From IMG/VR virus record IMGVR_UViG_3300022750_000021, positions 1 through 44,742 of that record: a stretch of 44,742 nt of DNA; one strand, 5' to 3'. Numbering within the stretch: position 1 is the first letter of the stretch; every line of letters starts with the position of its first letter. The stretch comes from a virus. Position numbers and translations under genes: made by a program. The notes beneath the pieces were generated by a model. It made no database searches. It was not told the DNA's origin and worked only from the letters and a program-made list of their open reading frames with translations. Below, piece after piece: positions 8,364 to 15,593 of the stretch.

Positions 8364-8403
8364 TTGACTCAATTTAAGGAGCTTGAGATAATTCAGGCTC
8401 CTT
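8364..8403 (+). promoter_or_regulatory. Promoter with inverted repeat centred on the -10 box
   Basis: TTGACT (8364-8369), 17-nt spacer, GATAAT (8387-8392). AAGGAGC (8376-8382) and GCTCCTT (8397-8403) form a perfect 7-bp inverted repeat whose centre coincides with the centre of the -10 box, suggesting an operator or a transcript-start hairpin. It drives the paralog at 8461. The promoter of the second paralog (15497-15532) has the same plan. Confidence 0.65.
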
Positions 8404-8460
8404 AGGTGGAATCAGGTAGCTAGCGCCTTTCAGCTAGCATTGAAAGTGGAGAATATGCAA

Positions 8461-9117
8461 ATGAAAACCATTATCGGCAACCAGACTTTTAAGAAAGTAT
8501 CTGCTAAGCAAGCTGAACTGTTTCCAGTATTGGCTAGTAAGCTTGGTATCCAGCGCCCGGCAGTTAAGTTTGATTTGCCTGAATATGAGGCAGCGGATTT
8601 AGAAATGCTCGCTACTAGCCATGGTTCTGTAATGCTCACTTGCTTGAATGAGGCACTTAGCCAGTTTGCTAAAGCCCAGTTTGCAGCTAACCCAACTGAC
8701 TGGGAATTTAAGCCTAGTTTGGAAAGCCTGAGTCTGGAAGCATTGGCAGCTAGCTTTGAATCTACTAGCCGTGGTCGTGTACTGACGCTAGACAATGCTA
8801 ATAAACTGGCTACCTGGCTAACTACAAACTTGGCTGCAATTGTTACTGGCGTGCAAGTAAGTGACCCAAGTTATCAAGCTACCAATGCCCAAGCAATTAT
8901 TGCAGTGGTATTGAAATACACAACCTATGAAAGCAAAGGTGCTGCATTTCTGGAAAAGGTAGTTATGCGATTGAATCAGTTGCTAGAATCAATCATGGAT
9001 AGTGAAGACTTGCTAGTTAGCTTTAGCGAAGAGCCTAATTTGGCCGCTGTATTTGAAGCACTGATTAAGAAGTTTAGCCGTGCTGATGAGGCTGAGATTA
9101 GTGAGGATGCGCTGTAA
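8461..9117 (+). CDS. Unknown early protein, 218 aa (paralog 1 of a pair)
   Basis: I choose ATG 8461 (MKTIIGNQ), 9 nt after GGAG; ATG 8455 would leave only 3 nt. Own promoter upstream and intrinsic terminator downstream make it a single-gene unit. It resembles the protein at 15594-16202: both have QRP-x-V near residue 33 followed by a proline-glutamate, alternating helical stretches, similar length, and end ISEDAL versus ITEDSL. The isolated transcription unit suggests high early expression. No family recognised; a DNA-end or nucleoid-associated or host-inhibitory role are all open. Confidence 0.75.
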   Translation: MKTIIGNQTFKKVSAKQAELFPVLASKLGIQRPAVKFDLPEYEAADLEMLATSHGSVMLTCLNEALSQFAKAQFAANPTDWEFKPSLESLSLEALAASFESTSRGRVLTLDNANKLATWLTTNLAAIVTGVQVSDPSYQATNAQAIIAVVLKYTTYESKGAAFLEKVVMRLNQLLESIMDSEDLLVSFSEEPNLAAVFEALIKKFSRADEAEISEDAL

Positions 9118-9150
9118 GTTGGCCAGTGGCCAGTAATAAATAAACCCAAT

Positions 9151-9175
9151 GCCCTAGTTAGCTCTAGGGCTTTTT
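9151..9175 (+). terminator. Intrinsic terminator after paralog 1
   Basis: GCCCTAG (9151-9157) and CTAGGGC (9164-9170) form a perfect 7-bp stem with a 6-nt loop, followed by five T. Confidence 0.85.
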
Positions 9176-9192
9176 AGCTAAGGAAATGAATT

Positions 9193-9396
9193 ATGACTAG
9201 TTATATTCTAGCAGTGCTGTTTCTAGATACGGGTGTTACGGTGGAATACAAGTTTCCAACTAAAGCACAGTGCGAGCAAGTTAAGCCTGCTGTAATGCAA
9301 TTGTATACAGGCTTGCGCCAGCCAGTGCGCCTAACTTGTAAAGCTCGCCAAACTAACAGTCGGGAATATCTGGCTGAGCCTAGCTTAAAAATGTAG
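9193..9396 (+). CDS. Unknown early protein, 67 aa
   Basis: Starts ATG 9193 after AAGGAAATGAATT. The N-terminus MTSYILAVLFLDTG is hydrophobic and could be a signal-like or membrane segment, followed by KFPTKAQCEQVKPAVMQLY and a basic C-terminal region with two cysteines in total. It lies between two intrinsic terminators, so it must either have its own promoter or rely on read-through. Unknown function. Confidence 0.55.
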   Translation: MTSYILAVLFLDTGVTVEYKFPTKAQCEQVKPAVMQLYTGLRQPVRLTCKARQTNSREYLAEPSLKM

Positions 9397-9421
9397 AAAG
9401 TAAGAATACAAATCAATCCAC

Positions 9422-9447
9422 AAGCCTCCTTAGTTGGGGGCTTTTTT
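9422..9447 (+). terminator. Intrinsic terminator
   Basis: AAGCCTCC (9422-9429) pairs with GGGGGCTT (9436-9443, one G.T pair), loop of 6, then a T-run to 9447. Confidence 0.85.
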
Positions 9448-9480
9448 ATGTCTGTAACTTTAGGCTAATAATGCCTTTGA

Positions 9481-9941
9481 GGCACGTCACCATTACGTCA
9501 GGCGTCACCGTCATGCCGTCACCGAAAAGTGTGCCTCACCCTCCTCCCCTCCCCCGCACATCACCCCTATGCTACCTTACTATCTATCCCTCCTAACTAT
9601 CCCTACCTATCCTATATACCCTATTCCCCCTTACCTAACCCCTTTTGCTTAAGTAAGAGTTTTTAGATCTTGTCTTAAATTTAAGAGGCCCATTAAAAAA
9701 TGAACGCAATTGCATATAAGCTTAGTTAGCAAGAGTTGTTTATTTAACAGGTATATTTTAAGTACAAGGGTATAGATAGTAGTATGGGGTAGGGTAGTTA
9801 GTAGGAGGTAGTTAGCTAGGTAGAGTAGGCTAGTAGCAGGTAGAGGGTCGAGGGGGTGAGAGGGGGCATGAGGGTGAGGCAAGGTTTTGATTGACGCCGT
9901 GACGGTGACGTGTGACAATTTGTTGACGCCGTCGCGTACCT
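9481..9941. repeat. Large imperfect inverted repeat with iterons; candidate replication origin
   Basis: About 510 nt without a gene. The left arm has four CGTCAC-type repeats (9484-9522), then a pyrimidine-rich tract (9534-9650). The right arm mirrors this with a purine/G-rich tract (9770-9880), then GTGACG and TTGACGCCGT repeats (9890-9935). GCCTCACCCTC at 9532-9542 is matched exactly by its complement near 9869-9879. The centre (9651-9769) is AT-rich, with a long T/A-rich stretch that would melt easily. Iterons, AT-rich centre and strand asymmetry resemble an origin; a large regulatory cruciform is the alternative. Confidence 0.6.
9845..9874 (+). other. Canonical G-quadruplex motif
   Basis: Four runs of at least three G (9845-9847, 9852-9856, 9862-9866, 9872-9874) separated by loops of 4, 5 and 5 nt. 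The opposite arm (about 9538-9567) has four C-runs, giving a G-quadruplex possibility on the minus strand there. Confidence 0.75.
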
Positions 9942-9961
9942 CTAACTAAGGACCATTACTT

Positions 9962-10432
9962 ATGTCACGTAAAGATTATAAACTACGCCCAAGTCTTAGC
10001 TGGGATGATATGTCATTAGTTATTAAATCATTAGATAGCAGCATAAGAGCTGCTGTAGCAGCTAATGCAGTCAGTTTAGAAACTGTTAAACTAGATGAGA
10101 TTAAAAAGTATCTGGAATCATTTAAACCAGTACAAGTAAGTACAGTTAGTTCACTAGAACGATTCATGCAAACTTATGGAGTAGCTCCAGTAGAGAGCAC
10201 AGTAGTAAGTACCGAACCATCAACAGATTCAGTGCAGCCTAATGAAACTGATATCAATAGCATTGATATAGTAGCTAGAGCTGACCTATCTAATGATCAA
10301 AAGTATGACATGCTAAAGCTAAAGAAAGATTCTGATTATACAGAAGATGAAAAAGCATTTATGCTTAATACTGGAACATTAATTATGATGCGCAGGGCTG
10401 GTGTTAAGCCAGTGGGTATGGGGGATTTGTAA
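9962..10432 (+). CDS. Unknown early protein, 156 aa
   Basis: First gene after the inverted-repeat region, start ATG 9962 after AAGGACC. N-terminal half is helical (LSWDDMSLVIKSLDSSIRAA), the middle (residues 75-105) is a Ser/Thr/Glu/Pro-rich linker, and the C-terminal part KYDMLKLKKDSDYTEDEKAF resembles a small helical domain with an MMRRAG helix. It ends GMGDL. The next gene overlaps its stop (TAATG). Unknown function. Confidence 0.7.
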   Translation: MSRKDYKLRPSLSWDDMSLVIKSLDSSIRAAVAANAVSLETVKLDEIKKYLESFKPVQVSTVSSLERFMQTYGVAPVESTVVSTEPSTDSVQPNETDINSIDIVARADLSNDQKYDMLKLKKDSDYTEDEKAFMLNTGTLIMMRRAGVKPVGMGDL

Positions 10433-10692
10433 TGGATATTAATGAGATTATTAATACTAGTAATAGCTCAGAATTTAAGCCTCAAATATATTTAATCAAT
10501 TACAAAACTAAAGATACTGTTACAGATTATTGCTCAGCCAATGAGCTGGCTAGTTACCTAGACCGGGGCTATATAGTAGTTTCTAAACGTGATTTATATA
10601 ATTACGAAACTAAGCTAATAGCTAAAGCTCAGGCTAGATTACGCAAAACCGAACTACAAAGGCTGCGCCGTAAACAGGGCTATACCCGATAA
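10432..10692 (+). CDS. Unknown early protein, 86 aa, basic C-terminus
   Basis: Starts on the last base of the upstream TAA stop, so translation is coupled. The middle contains DYCSANELASYLDRGYIVVS, which reads like a small alpha/beta unit. The C-terminal 25 residues are strongly basic and helical (KAQARLRKTELQRLRRKQGY), suggesting nucleic acid binding. Last gene before the antisense structured RNA copy. Function unknown. Confidence 0.65.
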   Translation: MDINEIINTSNSSEFKPQIYLINYKTKDTVTDYCSANELASYLDRGYIVVSKRDLYNYETKLIAKAQARLRKTELQRLRRKQGYTR

Positions 10693-10752
10693 GTTTACTA
10701 AAGCTAACCCTAGAGCTAATTGCAAATGCTAATCAATCTCATTCTCGCTTGC

Positions 10753-10942
10753 CCGGGCTTAACCGGCTAGACCGCCTATACAGCTTATATCACCCAACCC
10801 CAATTCAAATACCCGCTTATGCCGTTTGCCCTATGCTCGCTTCGCTCACCTGTGCTACACTAGACATTGCGCTAGGGCAATTTGAGTTGTGGCCCCGTTA
10901 GGGTGATTGTCTTCGCTTTATCGGTCAACCGGTAGCGCCCGG
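10753..10942 (-). ncRNA. Structured RNA family, copy B (antisense to flanking early genes)
   Basis: Minus strand. Closing helix CCGGGC/GCCCGG (10937-10942/10753-10758); second helix ATCACCC/GGGTGAT (10901-10907/10789-10795); third helix TCAAAT/ATTTGA (10880-10885/10805-10810). It shares GACCGAT, GGGCCACAACTCAA, CCTAGCGCA and ATAAGCTG with the other copies. This copy has an enlarged tip containing GTGAGCGAAGCGAGC. It lies in a 300-nt gap between two plus-strand genes, so it needs its own leftward transcription and is not a leader of either neighbour. Confidence 0.75.
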
Positions 10943-10992
10943 CCGCTTTAGCACTAACTAACGCAACACTCCTAGTAACTGAGGATATAAGT

Positions 10993-11355
10993 ATGAAAGC
11001 TGATAGATATGTTCCTAAGCAACTAGCACAAGGGACTAAAGTAGTAGTGTGGATTAAGCCAGATTATTATTTGTTTGGCTGGGAGCTTGCGGAAGGAATT
11101 AAGCACTGCGCTTGGATTAAGGGAACCATAGTTAATAAGTTTGATGACAATGATATAGCTGTTAAGTTTAATGACAATAAGTTCCTAGTGCTGCCATTTC
11201 GTGCGAATGAGGCAATTATCATTCGGTCTACATCAGAAGAAGATAATCCTAATGCATGGGCACAAAACTACGGGCTGCGCAAACTAGCAGCACAGCAGGA
11301 TAAGATGTTGCGTAGGGAATCGATTGGCACTTATAAGGGTACGGTAGAGAAATAG
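10993..11355 (+). CDS. Unknown early protein, 120 aa
   Basis: Start ATG 10993 after TGAGGATATAAGT. N-terminal half is beta-rich (KVVVWIKPDYYLFGWELAEG, then ILIVNKF-like IKGTIVNKFDDNDIAVKF), reminiscent of a small barrel or Tudor/SH3-like fold, followed by a charged helical tail (YGLRKLAAQQDKMLRR). It directly follows RNA copy B, on the opposite strand. No family recognised. Confidence 0.7.
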   Translation: MKADRYVPKQLAQGTKVVVWIKPDYYLFGWELAEGIKHCAWIKGTIVNKFDDNDIAVKFNDNKFLVLPFRANEAIIIRSTSEEDNPNAWAQNYGLRKLAAQQDKMLRRESIGTYKGTVEK

Positions 11356-11445
11356 CGGGAGTGGCAGTGAAGTTGCAGTATTGCAGACAGCACAGATAAC
11401 AAAACCAGCTAAGCCAGAAACATAAATTGAAAGTGGAGATTTAAA

Positions 11446-12450
11446 ATGAAAGTGGTTTGCCCAATAAGCGGAATACAATACACACTTACTAACCCATTAC
11501 GCGGGCATACAGTTCACCCGCATCCAATGCTAGCTAGCTCAATTACTTGTGCAAATCTAGCAGACTGGTATCTAGCAGACTGGACTAAGGGTGACTTACC
11601 ACAAGTAGAGACACACTTGCTAGGCTGCGCATATCTGCTGAAATTACCAGTAGAGTCTATAGGCTTGCCTGTAATGGATTACGATAAGCTAGCTAAGTGG
11701 GATGGATTCTGGTCTAGCAGTCTTGAGAAACTAGCAAAGATAGCCACAAAACTGGAAGGTAAAGGCAAGGTATTTAAGTCTTTGCCTAGACTAGTAGTAA
11801 CTCTAGATACTATTAGTGCATTGCCTGAGTGGCTAAAGGATCTAGAAAACGAGATTGCATACGCTAGCCAACCAATTAGTGATAAAGCTAAAGAGTTAAA
11901 TAAGGCCAGCTATAAATCAAATACAGAAGCAACAAACAATCCTAGTAAGTACCTGGCAGAAGATCAAATAGATCAGGTAGTTCGCCGTGCTTTGACTGGC
12001 TCACCACTGACTAGTAACGAGACTAAAGCATTACCAGTTATTCTAAGCGACTGGGCTTTGAAAGTTACGCAGTTTCCTGAAACCCACAAGATGCGATTCC
12101 AGCGCATCATTATTACAATATTTAATCCAGACTACATAAACATGTTGCTCATGTCTGATATTAAGTTAGATCAGGTTAAGGCACTTGAAGAGCATCTAAT
12201 GCTTAATACTCCTGAGCATGCAGTAGGTACTAGCCATAGCTCAATACTAATGAAACGGCTGGAAGCTGTAATCCCAGTCCTAGAAGACTTTAGCCCTAGC
12301 ATTAGTAGCCGCAAAAAGTCTAATACAGACGACTTAATAAACGGGCTGGGCGGTAGCAGCTCACCAGCACCTAAGAAAGTAGCTGGCGGTATGTCGTTAA
12401 GCGAGCGCCTAGCTGCACGGTTGGCTAGTATCCAAGGGGCTAAGAAATGA
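11446..12450 (+). CDS. Unknown replication-module protein, 334 aa
   Basis: Start ATG 11446 with GGAG 7 nt upstream inside a 14-nt leader (ATTGAAAGTGGAGA) also found before the gene at 8461. Begins MKVVCPISGIQY with further Cys/His nearby (HPHP, C35), perhaps a small metal site, then long helical regions. Residues from about 285 are Ser/Gly-rich, and the C-terminus MSLSERLAARLASIQ is an amphipathic helix resembling the N-terminal peptides of the helicase and of the 215-aa protein at 17914. A helicase loader or primase accessory role would fit its place before the helicase, but this is a guess. Confidence 0.7.
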   Translation: MKVVCPISGIQYTLTNPLRGHTVHPHPMLASSITCANLADWYLADWTKGDLPQVETHLLGCAYLLKLPVESIGLPVMDYDKLAKWDGFWSSSLEKLAKIATKLEGKGKVFKSLPRLVVTLDTISALPEWLKDLENEIAYASQPISDKAKELNKASYKSNTEATNNPSKYLAEDQIDQVVRRALTGSPLTSNETKALPVILSDWALKVTQFPETHKMRFQRIIITIFNPDYINMLLMSDIKLDQVKALEEHLMLNTPEHAVGTSHSSILMKRLEAVIPVLEDFSPSISSRKKSNTDDLINGLGGSSSPAPKKVAGGMSLSERLAARLASIQGAKK

Positions 12451-12833
12451 AAGCATATAAATACAAACCACTAGTTAATCTGACTAAAGAGCAAGTTAAA
12501 GTGTACCAAGATAACTGGAATCTTACTGAGCTAGAGCGCGATAATCTGGATAATTACTTTCTGCGCTCGTGGTCAGAAATAGAGTTAGTAAATGCAATTG
12601 TAATCCCAGGTGGTATACCTAAGATTGATATCTGGGGAGTGGAATACATTCCAGTATTCACAGGTAAGGATATGGCAGTTTGGGATAAGATTTGTTATCT
12701 AGCAGCAACTGGCTATGATCCTAAACCTGATCCAATTAATAACAAGTATCCAATGTACTGGCTAAGCTTTAGATCAGGGATGGTAGAAGGTAAGCGGTTT
12801 AGTTATGTAATTGTGCAGGAGGATAGAAAATGA
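12447..12833 (+). CDS. Unknown early protein, 128 aa
   Basis: ATG overlaps the previous stop (ATGA). Contains LTKEQVKVYQDNWNLTELE near the N-terminus and several Trp/Tyr-rich beta-like segments (IDIWGVEYIPVFTG, MYWLSFRSGM). Coupled to genes on both sides by 4-base overlaps, so it is part of the helicase operon. No family recognised. Confidence 0.7.
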   Translation: MKAYKYKPLVNLTKEQVKVYQDNWNLTELERDNLDNYFLRSWSEIELVNAIVIPGGIPKIDIWGVEYIPVFTGKDMAVWDKICYLAATGYDPKPDPINNKYPMYWLSFRSGMVEGKRFSYVIVQEDRK

Positions 12834-13063
12834 GCCAGTTTCCAGCTAGATCAGTAGATCGGCAGCCTTGGTGCCCTAGGATATTTATGCTATCAGATAA
12901 AGAGATAGCGGATGGTTACAGAGCATTAGTAGCTAAGGATAATTACAGCCAGCGGGAGCCAGGAATAAGTAAGCAGGCTGCCATGGATGTAATAACTATT
13001 AAATACGATACTGTACGTGTAGTAGATAAGTTTATTGCTGAGCTTATTAACCTACCTAAATAA
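12830..13063 (+). CDS. Unknown early protein, 77 aa
   Basis: Overlaps the preceding stop by 4 bases with GGAGG upstream. Small and mixed alpha/beta, beginning MSQFPARSVDRQPWCPRIFM and ending in a helix VVDKFIAELINLPK. It precedes the helicase by 12 nt. No family recognised; likely a helicase-operon accessory. Confidence 0.65.
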   Translation: MSQFPARSVDRQPWCPRIFMLSDKEIADGYRALVAKDNYSQREPGISKQAAMDVITIKYDTVRVVDKFIAELINLPK

Positions 13064-13075
13064 GGAAACTTGAAA

Positions 13076-14884
13076 GTGGCTATATTAGAAACTCCAATTG
13101 AGCGCCTTAAGCGCATGGCTAGGGAAAGTAGGGAACGTGCTAATGGCACACCTGCTGCACCACTAGATCAGAAAGCTGTAATAGAAGCATTGGCTGATTT
13201 GCCAGTACCTGCACCAGCTAGCATAAATGAATTTAATGGAATTGCTCTAACTGAGCGCCAAATGCTAGGTGTGACTTATGCAGTGCAGGGGTCTAGTTTC
13301 TGCATGACGGGCGCAGCGGGTACCGGTAAGACAACTACCACGCGTAATATTGTATCCGCTCTAATCATGAGCAATAAGATACCAACTCTAAGCATTACCC
13401 ACAGATACCTGCAAAGTGGCAGACCTGGAATTGCAGGCTGTGCATTTACTAACAAAGCTGTGCAGAACATCAAGCGAGTTATGCCAGAAGACTTGCAAGC
13501 TAACTTCCTTACAATACATAAGTTGCTTGAGTTTGAACCTGTGTACTATGAGGAGTACGATAGCGAAAAAGGTCGCATGGTTAACAAGATGGAGTTTAGG
13601 CCAGCTCGTAATCAATATAACCCACTGCCTGAATCATTAAAGGTACTGATAATTGAAGAAGCAACTATGGTATCCATTGAACTATGGAATCAGCTATTCG
13701 ATGCACTGCCAGTTGGTGGGAATATACAGATTATCCTCATTGGAGACATCCAGCAGTTACCGCCCGTATTTGGTAAGTCTATTTTCATCCACGCGATGCA
13801 AGTTGGTATCAAAGTAGTAGAGCTAGATCAAGTACACCGGCAGGCATTAGATAGCCCAATTCTGGAACTGGCTCACCGGGTACTATCTGGTAAGATCATT
13901 CCTAGCGTAGAGCTTAAGGACTGGAATAAGGAAACTGGTAGCGGTAAGCTTACCATTGTACCCTGGAAAAAAGACTTAGGTCCTGATCTAGGGTGCCGCA
14001 AAGTAGCTAAGGATTTCCTGCCTAAGAAGATTGAGGCTGGGGAATATAACCCATTTGAAGACGTGATACTTTGCCCATTTAATAAATCGTTTGGTTGCAT
14101 AGAAATAAATAAGCACATTGCTACATATTTAGCCCAGTCGGAAGTATGGAATCCTAATGGAGAGTTAGTGCATGAAGTAATTGGTGGAGTAAATACCAAG
14201 TATTTCAGGATTGGCGATAAGGTACTGTGGAATAAGACTGAGCATGTAGTTACAGATATAAGAGTTAACCAGAAGTATTATGAAAAAGATCCACAGTTGC
14301 CTAGCCGAACTATGGATTACTGGGGAACTGAAACTGATGACCATGCCCAGGATGTTATGGAGGCCATGCTAGGCGGAGATACTAGCCACTTAAGTGACGC
14401 ACACAATGCTAAGATGGATTTGCTGCTTAAGACGTTTAGTGACCTAAGCGATAGCATGGAAGGAGAGAAGGCAACTAGCAGGCAGTGCAGCCATATAATT
14501 ACAGTTAAGTCTGAGGAGTTTGGTGAATACAAAATAGAAACTAGCGGTGATCTAGGAAACTTAGATCTGGCTTATGCAATTACAGTGCACAAGTCACAAG
14601 GTTCTGAGTACCGTAGAGTATTCTTTGTTACTGATAAGTCACATGCAACTATGCTGTTTCGGGAGCTGGTATACACAGCTATCACACGGGCTAAAGAAGA
14701 GCTGATAATTATCTGCCCACCTAGCTTATTTGTGCAGGGCATTACTAGTCAGCGCCTTCCAGGTAAGACACTAGTAGAGAAGATCGCAGCATTCCAGCGA
14801 TACCTTGAAGTAAGTAAAGTCAGCGAGACTGAGCTGCCCAGGGGCATGGCACTATTAACTAAGGGCGTGGAGGAAGCAGCATGA
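13076..14884 (+). CDS. SF1 RecD-like DNA helicase (602 aa)
   Basis: Start chosen at GTG 13076, 9 nt after AAGGA; the in-frame TTG at 13070 would sit on that site. Helicase motifs in order: Q-motif LTERQ, Walker A GAAGTGKTT (about 79-87), Ia AFTNKAVQNI, motif II IIEEATMV (about 191), III IGDIQQLPPV, V ITVHKSQGSEY, VI YTAITRAKEE (about 533). This is the RecD/Dda arrangement, a 5'-3' translocase acting in replication or recombination. Motif II has Glu-Glu instead of the usual Asp-Glu. The N-terminus (TPIERLKRMA) resembles a peptide seen in other proteins of this phage. The next gene overlaps by 4 bases. Confidence 0.9.
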   Translation: MAILETPIERLKRMARESRERANGTPAAPLDQKAVIEALADLPVPAPASINEFNGIALTERQMLGVTYAVQGSSFCMTGAAGTGKTTTTRNIVSALIMSNKIPTLSITHRYLQSGRPGIAGCAFTNKAVQNIKRVMPEDLQANFLTIHKLLEFEPVYYEEYDSEKGRMVNKMEFRPARNQYNPLPESLKVLIIEEATMVSIELWNQLFDALPVGGNIQIILIGDIQQLPPVFGKSIFIHAMQVGIKVVELDQVHRQALDSPILELAHRVLSGKIIPSVELKDWNKETGSGKLTIVPWKKDLGPDLGCRKVAKDFLPKKIEAGEYNPFEDVILCPFNKSFGCIEINKHIATYLAQSEVWNPNGELVHEVIGGVNTKYFRIGDKVLWNKTEHVVTDIRVNQKYYEKDPQLPSRTMDYWGTETDDHAQDVMEAMLGGDTSHLSDAHNAKMDLLLKTFSDLSDSMEGEKATSRQCSHIITVKSEEFGEYKIETSGDLGNLDLAYAITVHKSQGSEYRRVFFVTDKSHATMLFRELVYTAITRAKEELIIICPPSLFVQGITSQRLPGKTLVEKIAAFQRYLEVSKVSETELPRGMALLTKGVEEAA

Positions 14885-15228
14885 CAGTATCATGGCATGA
14901 AAACTTCGGTGGATCAGGACTTACTAGAGACCAGTATTACGATTGTATTAATGCAGGCCGCTCCACTAAAACTGGTAGGCATGTACGTACTAGTGAGCCA
15001 AGTAAGTTAGAGCGCCGCGCTAAGCAAGTAAATTGGAATAAGCTACTGATTACTGGGGCAGCTTGCAATTTGTCCAAGGTGCTAGGTGATATGAATATTA
15101 GCGCAGACCAACGACAGCACGCTAGTGAAGCTATTAGAAAGCTTGAGCAACTTATGCTTAATAGGCTAGCAGAAGACTATGAAGTATTTAAAGCTGAATA
15201 CTTAGCAGCTAAAGGAGGTGCGAAATGA
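14881..15228 (+). CDS. Unknown protein, 115 aa, coupled to helicase
   Basis: ATGA overlap with the helicase stop. N-terminal half is Gly/Ser/Thr and basic (STKTGRHVRTSEPSKLERRA), C-terminal half is a long helix pair (ADQRQHASEAIRKLEQLMLN). Could bind DNA or the helicase. No family recognised. Confidence 0.65.
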   Translation: MTVSWHENFGGSGLTRDQYYDCINAGRSTKTGRHVRTSEPSKLERRAKQVNWNKLLITGAACNLSKVLGDMNISADQRQHASEAIRKLEQLMLNRLAEDYEVFKAEYLAAKGGAK

Positions 15229-15491
15229 TTACGGCAGATCAGGCACGTGCAGAGGCAATCAGCAATAAAACTGCGCTAGTAGTAGATAAGAATAAGCAGC
15301 TGTTAGAGTGCCTTAATTCCTTAATTAAGGAAGCAGTAGCACATGGCGAATTCGAAATTACTGGTGTTTTTATAGGCCATAAAGTTAAGCAGGGTGTTGC
15401 CCAGTATCTAACTGACCAAGGCTATACAGTAAAAGAGCTTACTACTGGAAACACTTTTAGTATATCATGGTTCCTTACTAGCAAAAAATAA
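15225..15491 (+). CDS. Unknown protein, 88 aa
   Basis: Overlaps the preceding stop by 4 bases, with AAAGGAGGTG upstream. Contains ITADQARAEAISNK at the N-terminus, a central helix, then YLTDQGYTVKELTTGNTFSI. The helix followed by a beta hairpin with a Gly-Tyr pair is common in small phage proteins of unknown role. It ends the helicase operon, six bases before the promoter of paralog 2. Confidence 0.65.
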   Translation: MITADQARAEAISNKTALVVDKNKQLLECLNSLIKEAVAHGEFEITGVFIGHKVKQGVAQYLTDQGYTVKELTTGNTFSISWFLTSKK

Positions 15492-15496
15492 TCGCC

Positions 15497-15532
15497 TTGA
15501 CCGTGGGGGCCGTCTGAGAGACAATTGCCCCC
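15497..15532 (+). promoter_or_regulatory. Promoter with inverted repeat over the -10 box
   Basis: TTGACC (15497-15502), 17-nt spacer, GACAAT (15520-15525). GGGGGC (15505-15510) and GCCCCC (15527-15532) form a 6-bp inverted repeat flanking the -10 region. Same design as the promoter at 8364-8403. It drives paralog 2. Confidence 0.6.
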
Positions 15533-15593
15533 GCGATGCGGCATTCCCCTTGCTCTAATCAATCGCCACTCTCCTATACTTAAGGAAACAACC

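Noticed and set aside
9649-9918. 89-aa minus-strand open frame rich in Pro, Leu and Thr
   Set aside because: Translation of the G/C-rich arm and AT-rich centre of the inverted repeat; no start site signals.
9481-9941. CRISPR array
   Set aside because: Repeats are short, irregular and arranged as an inverted pair, without regular spacers; no array was seen elsewhere.
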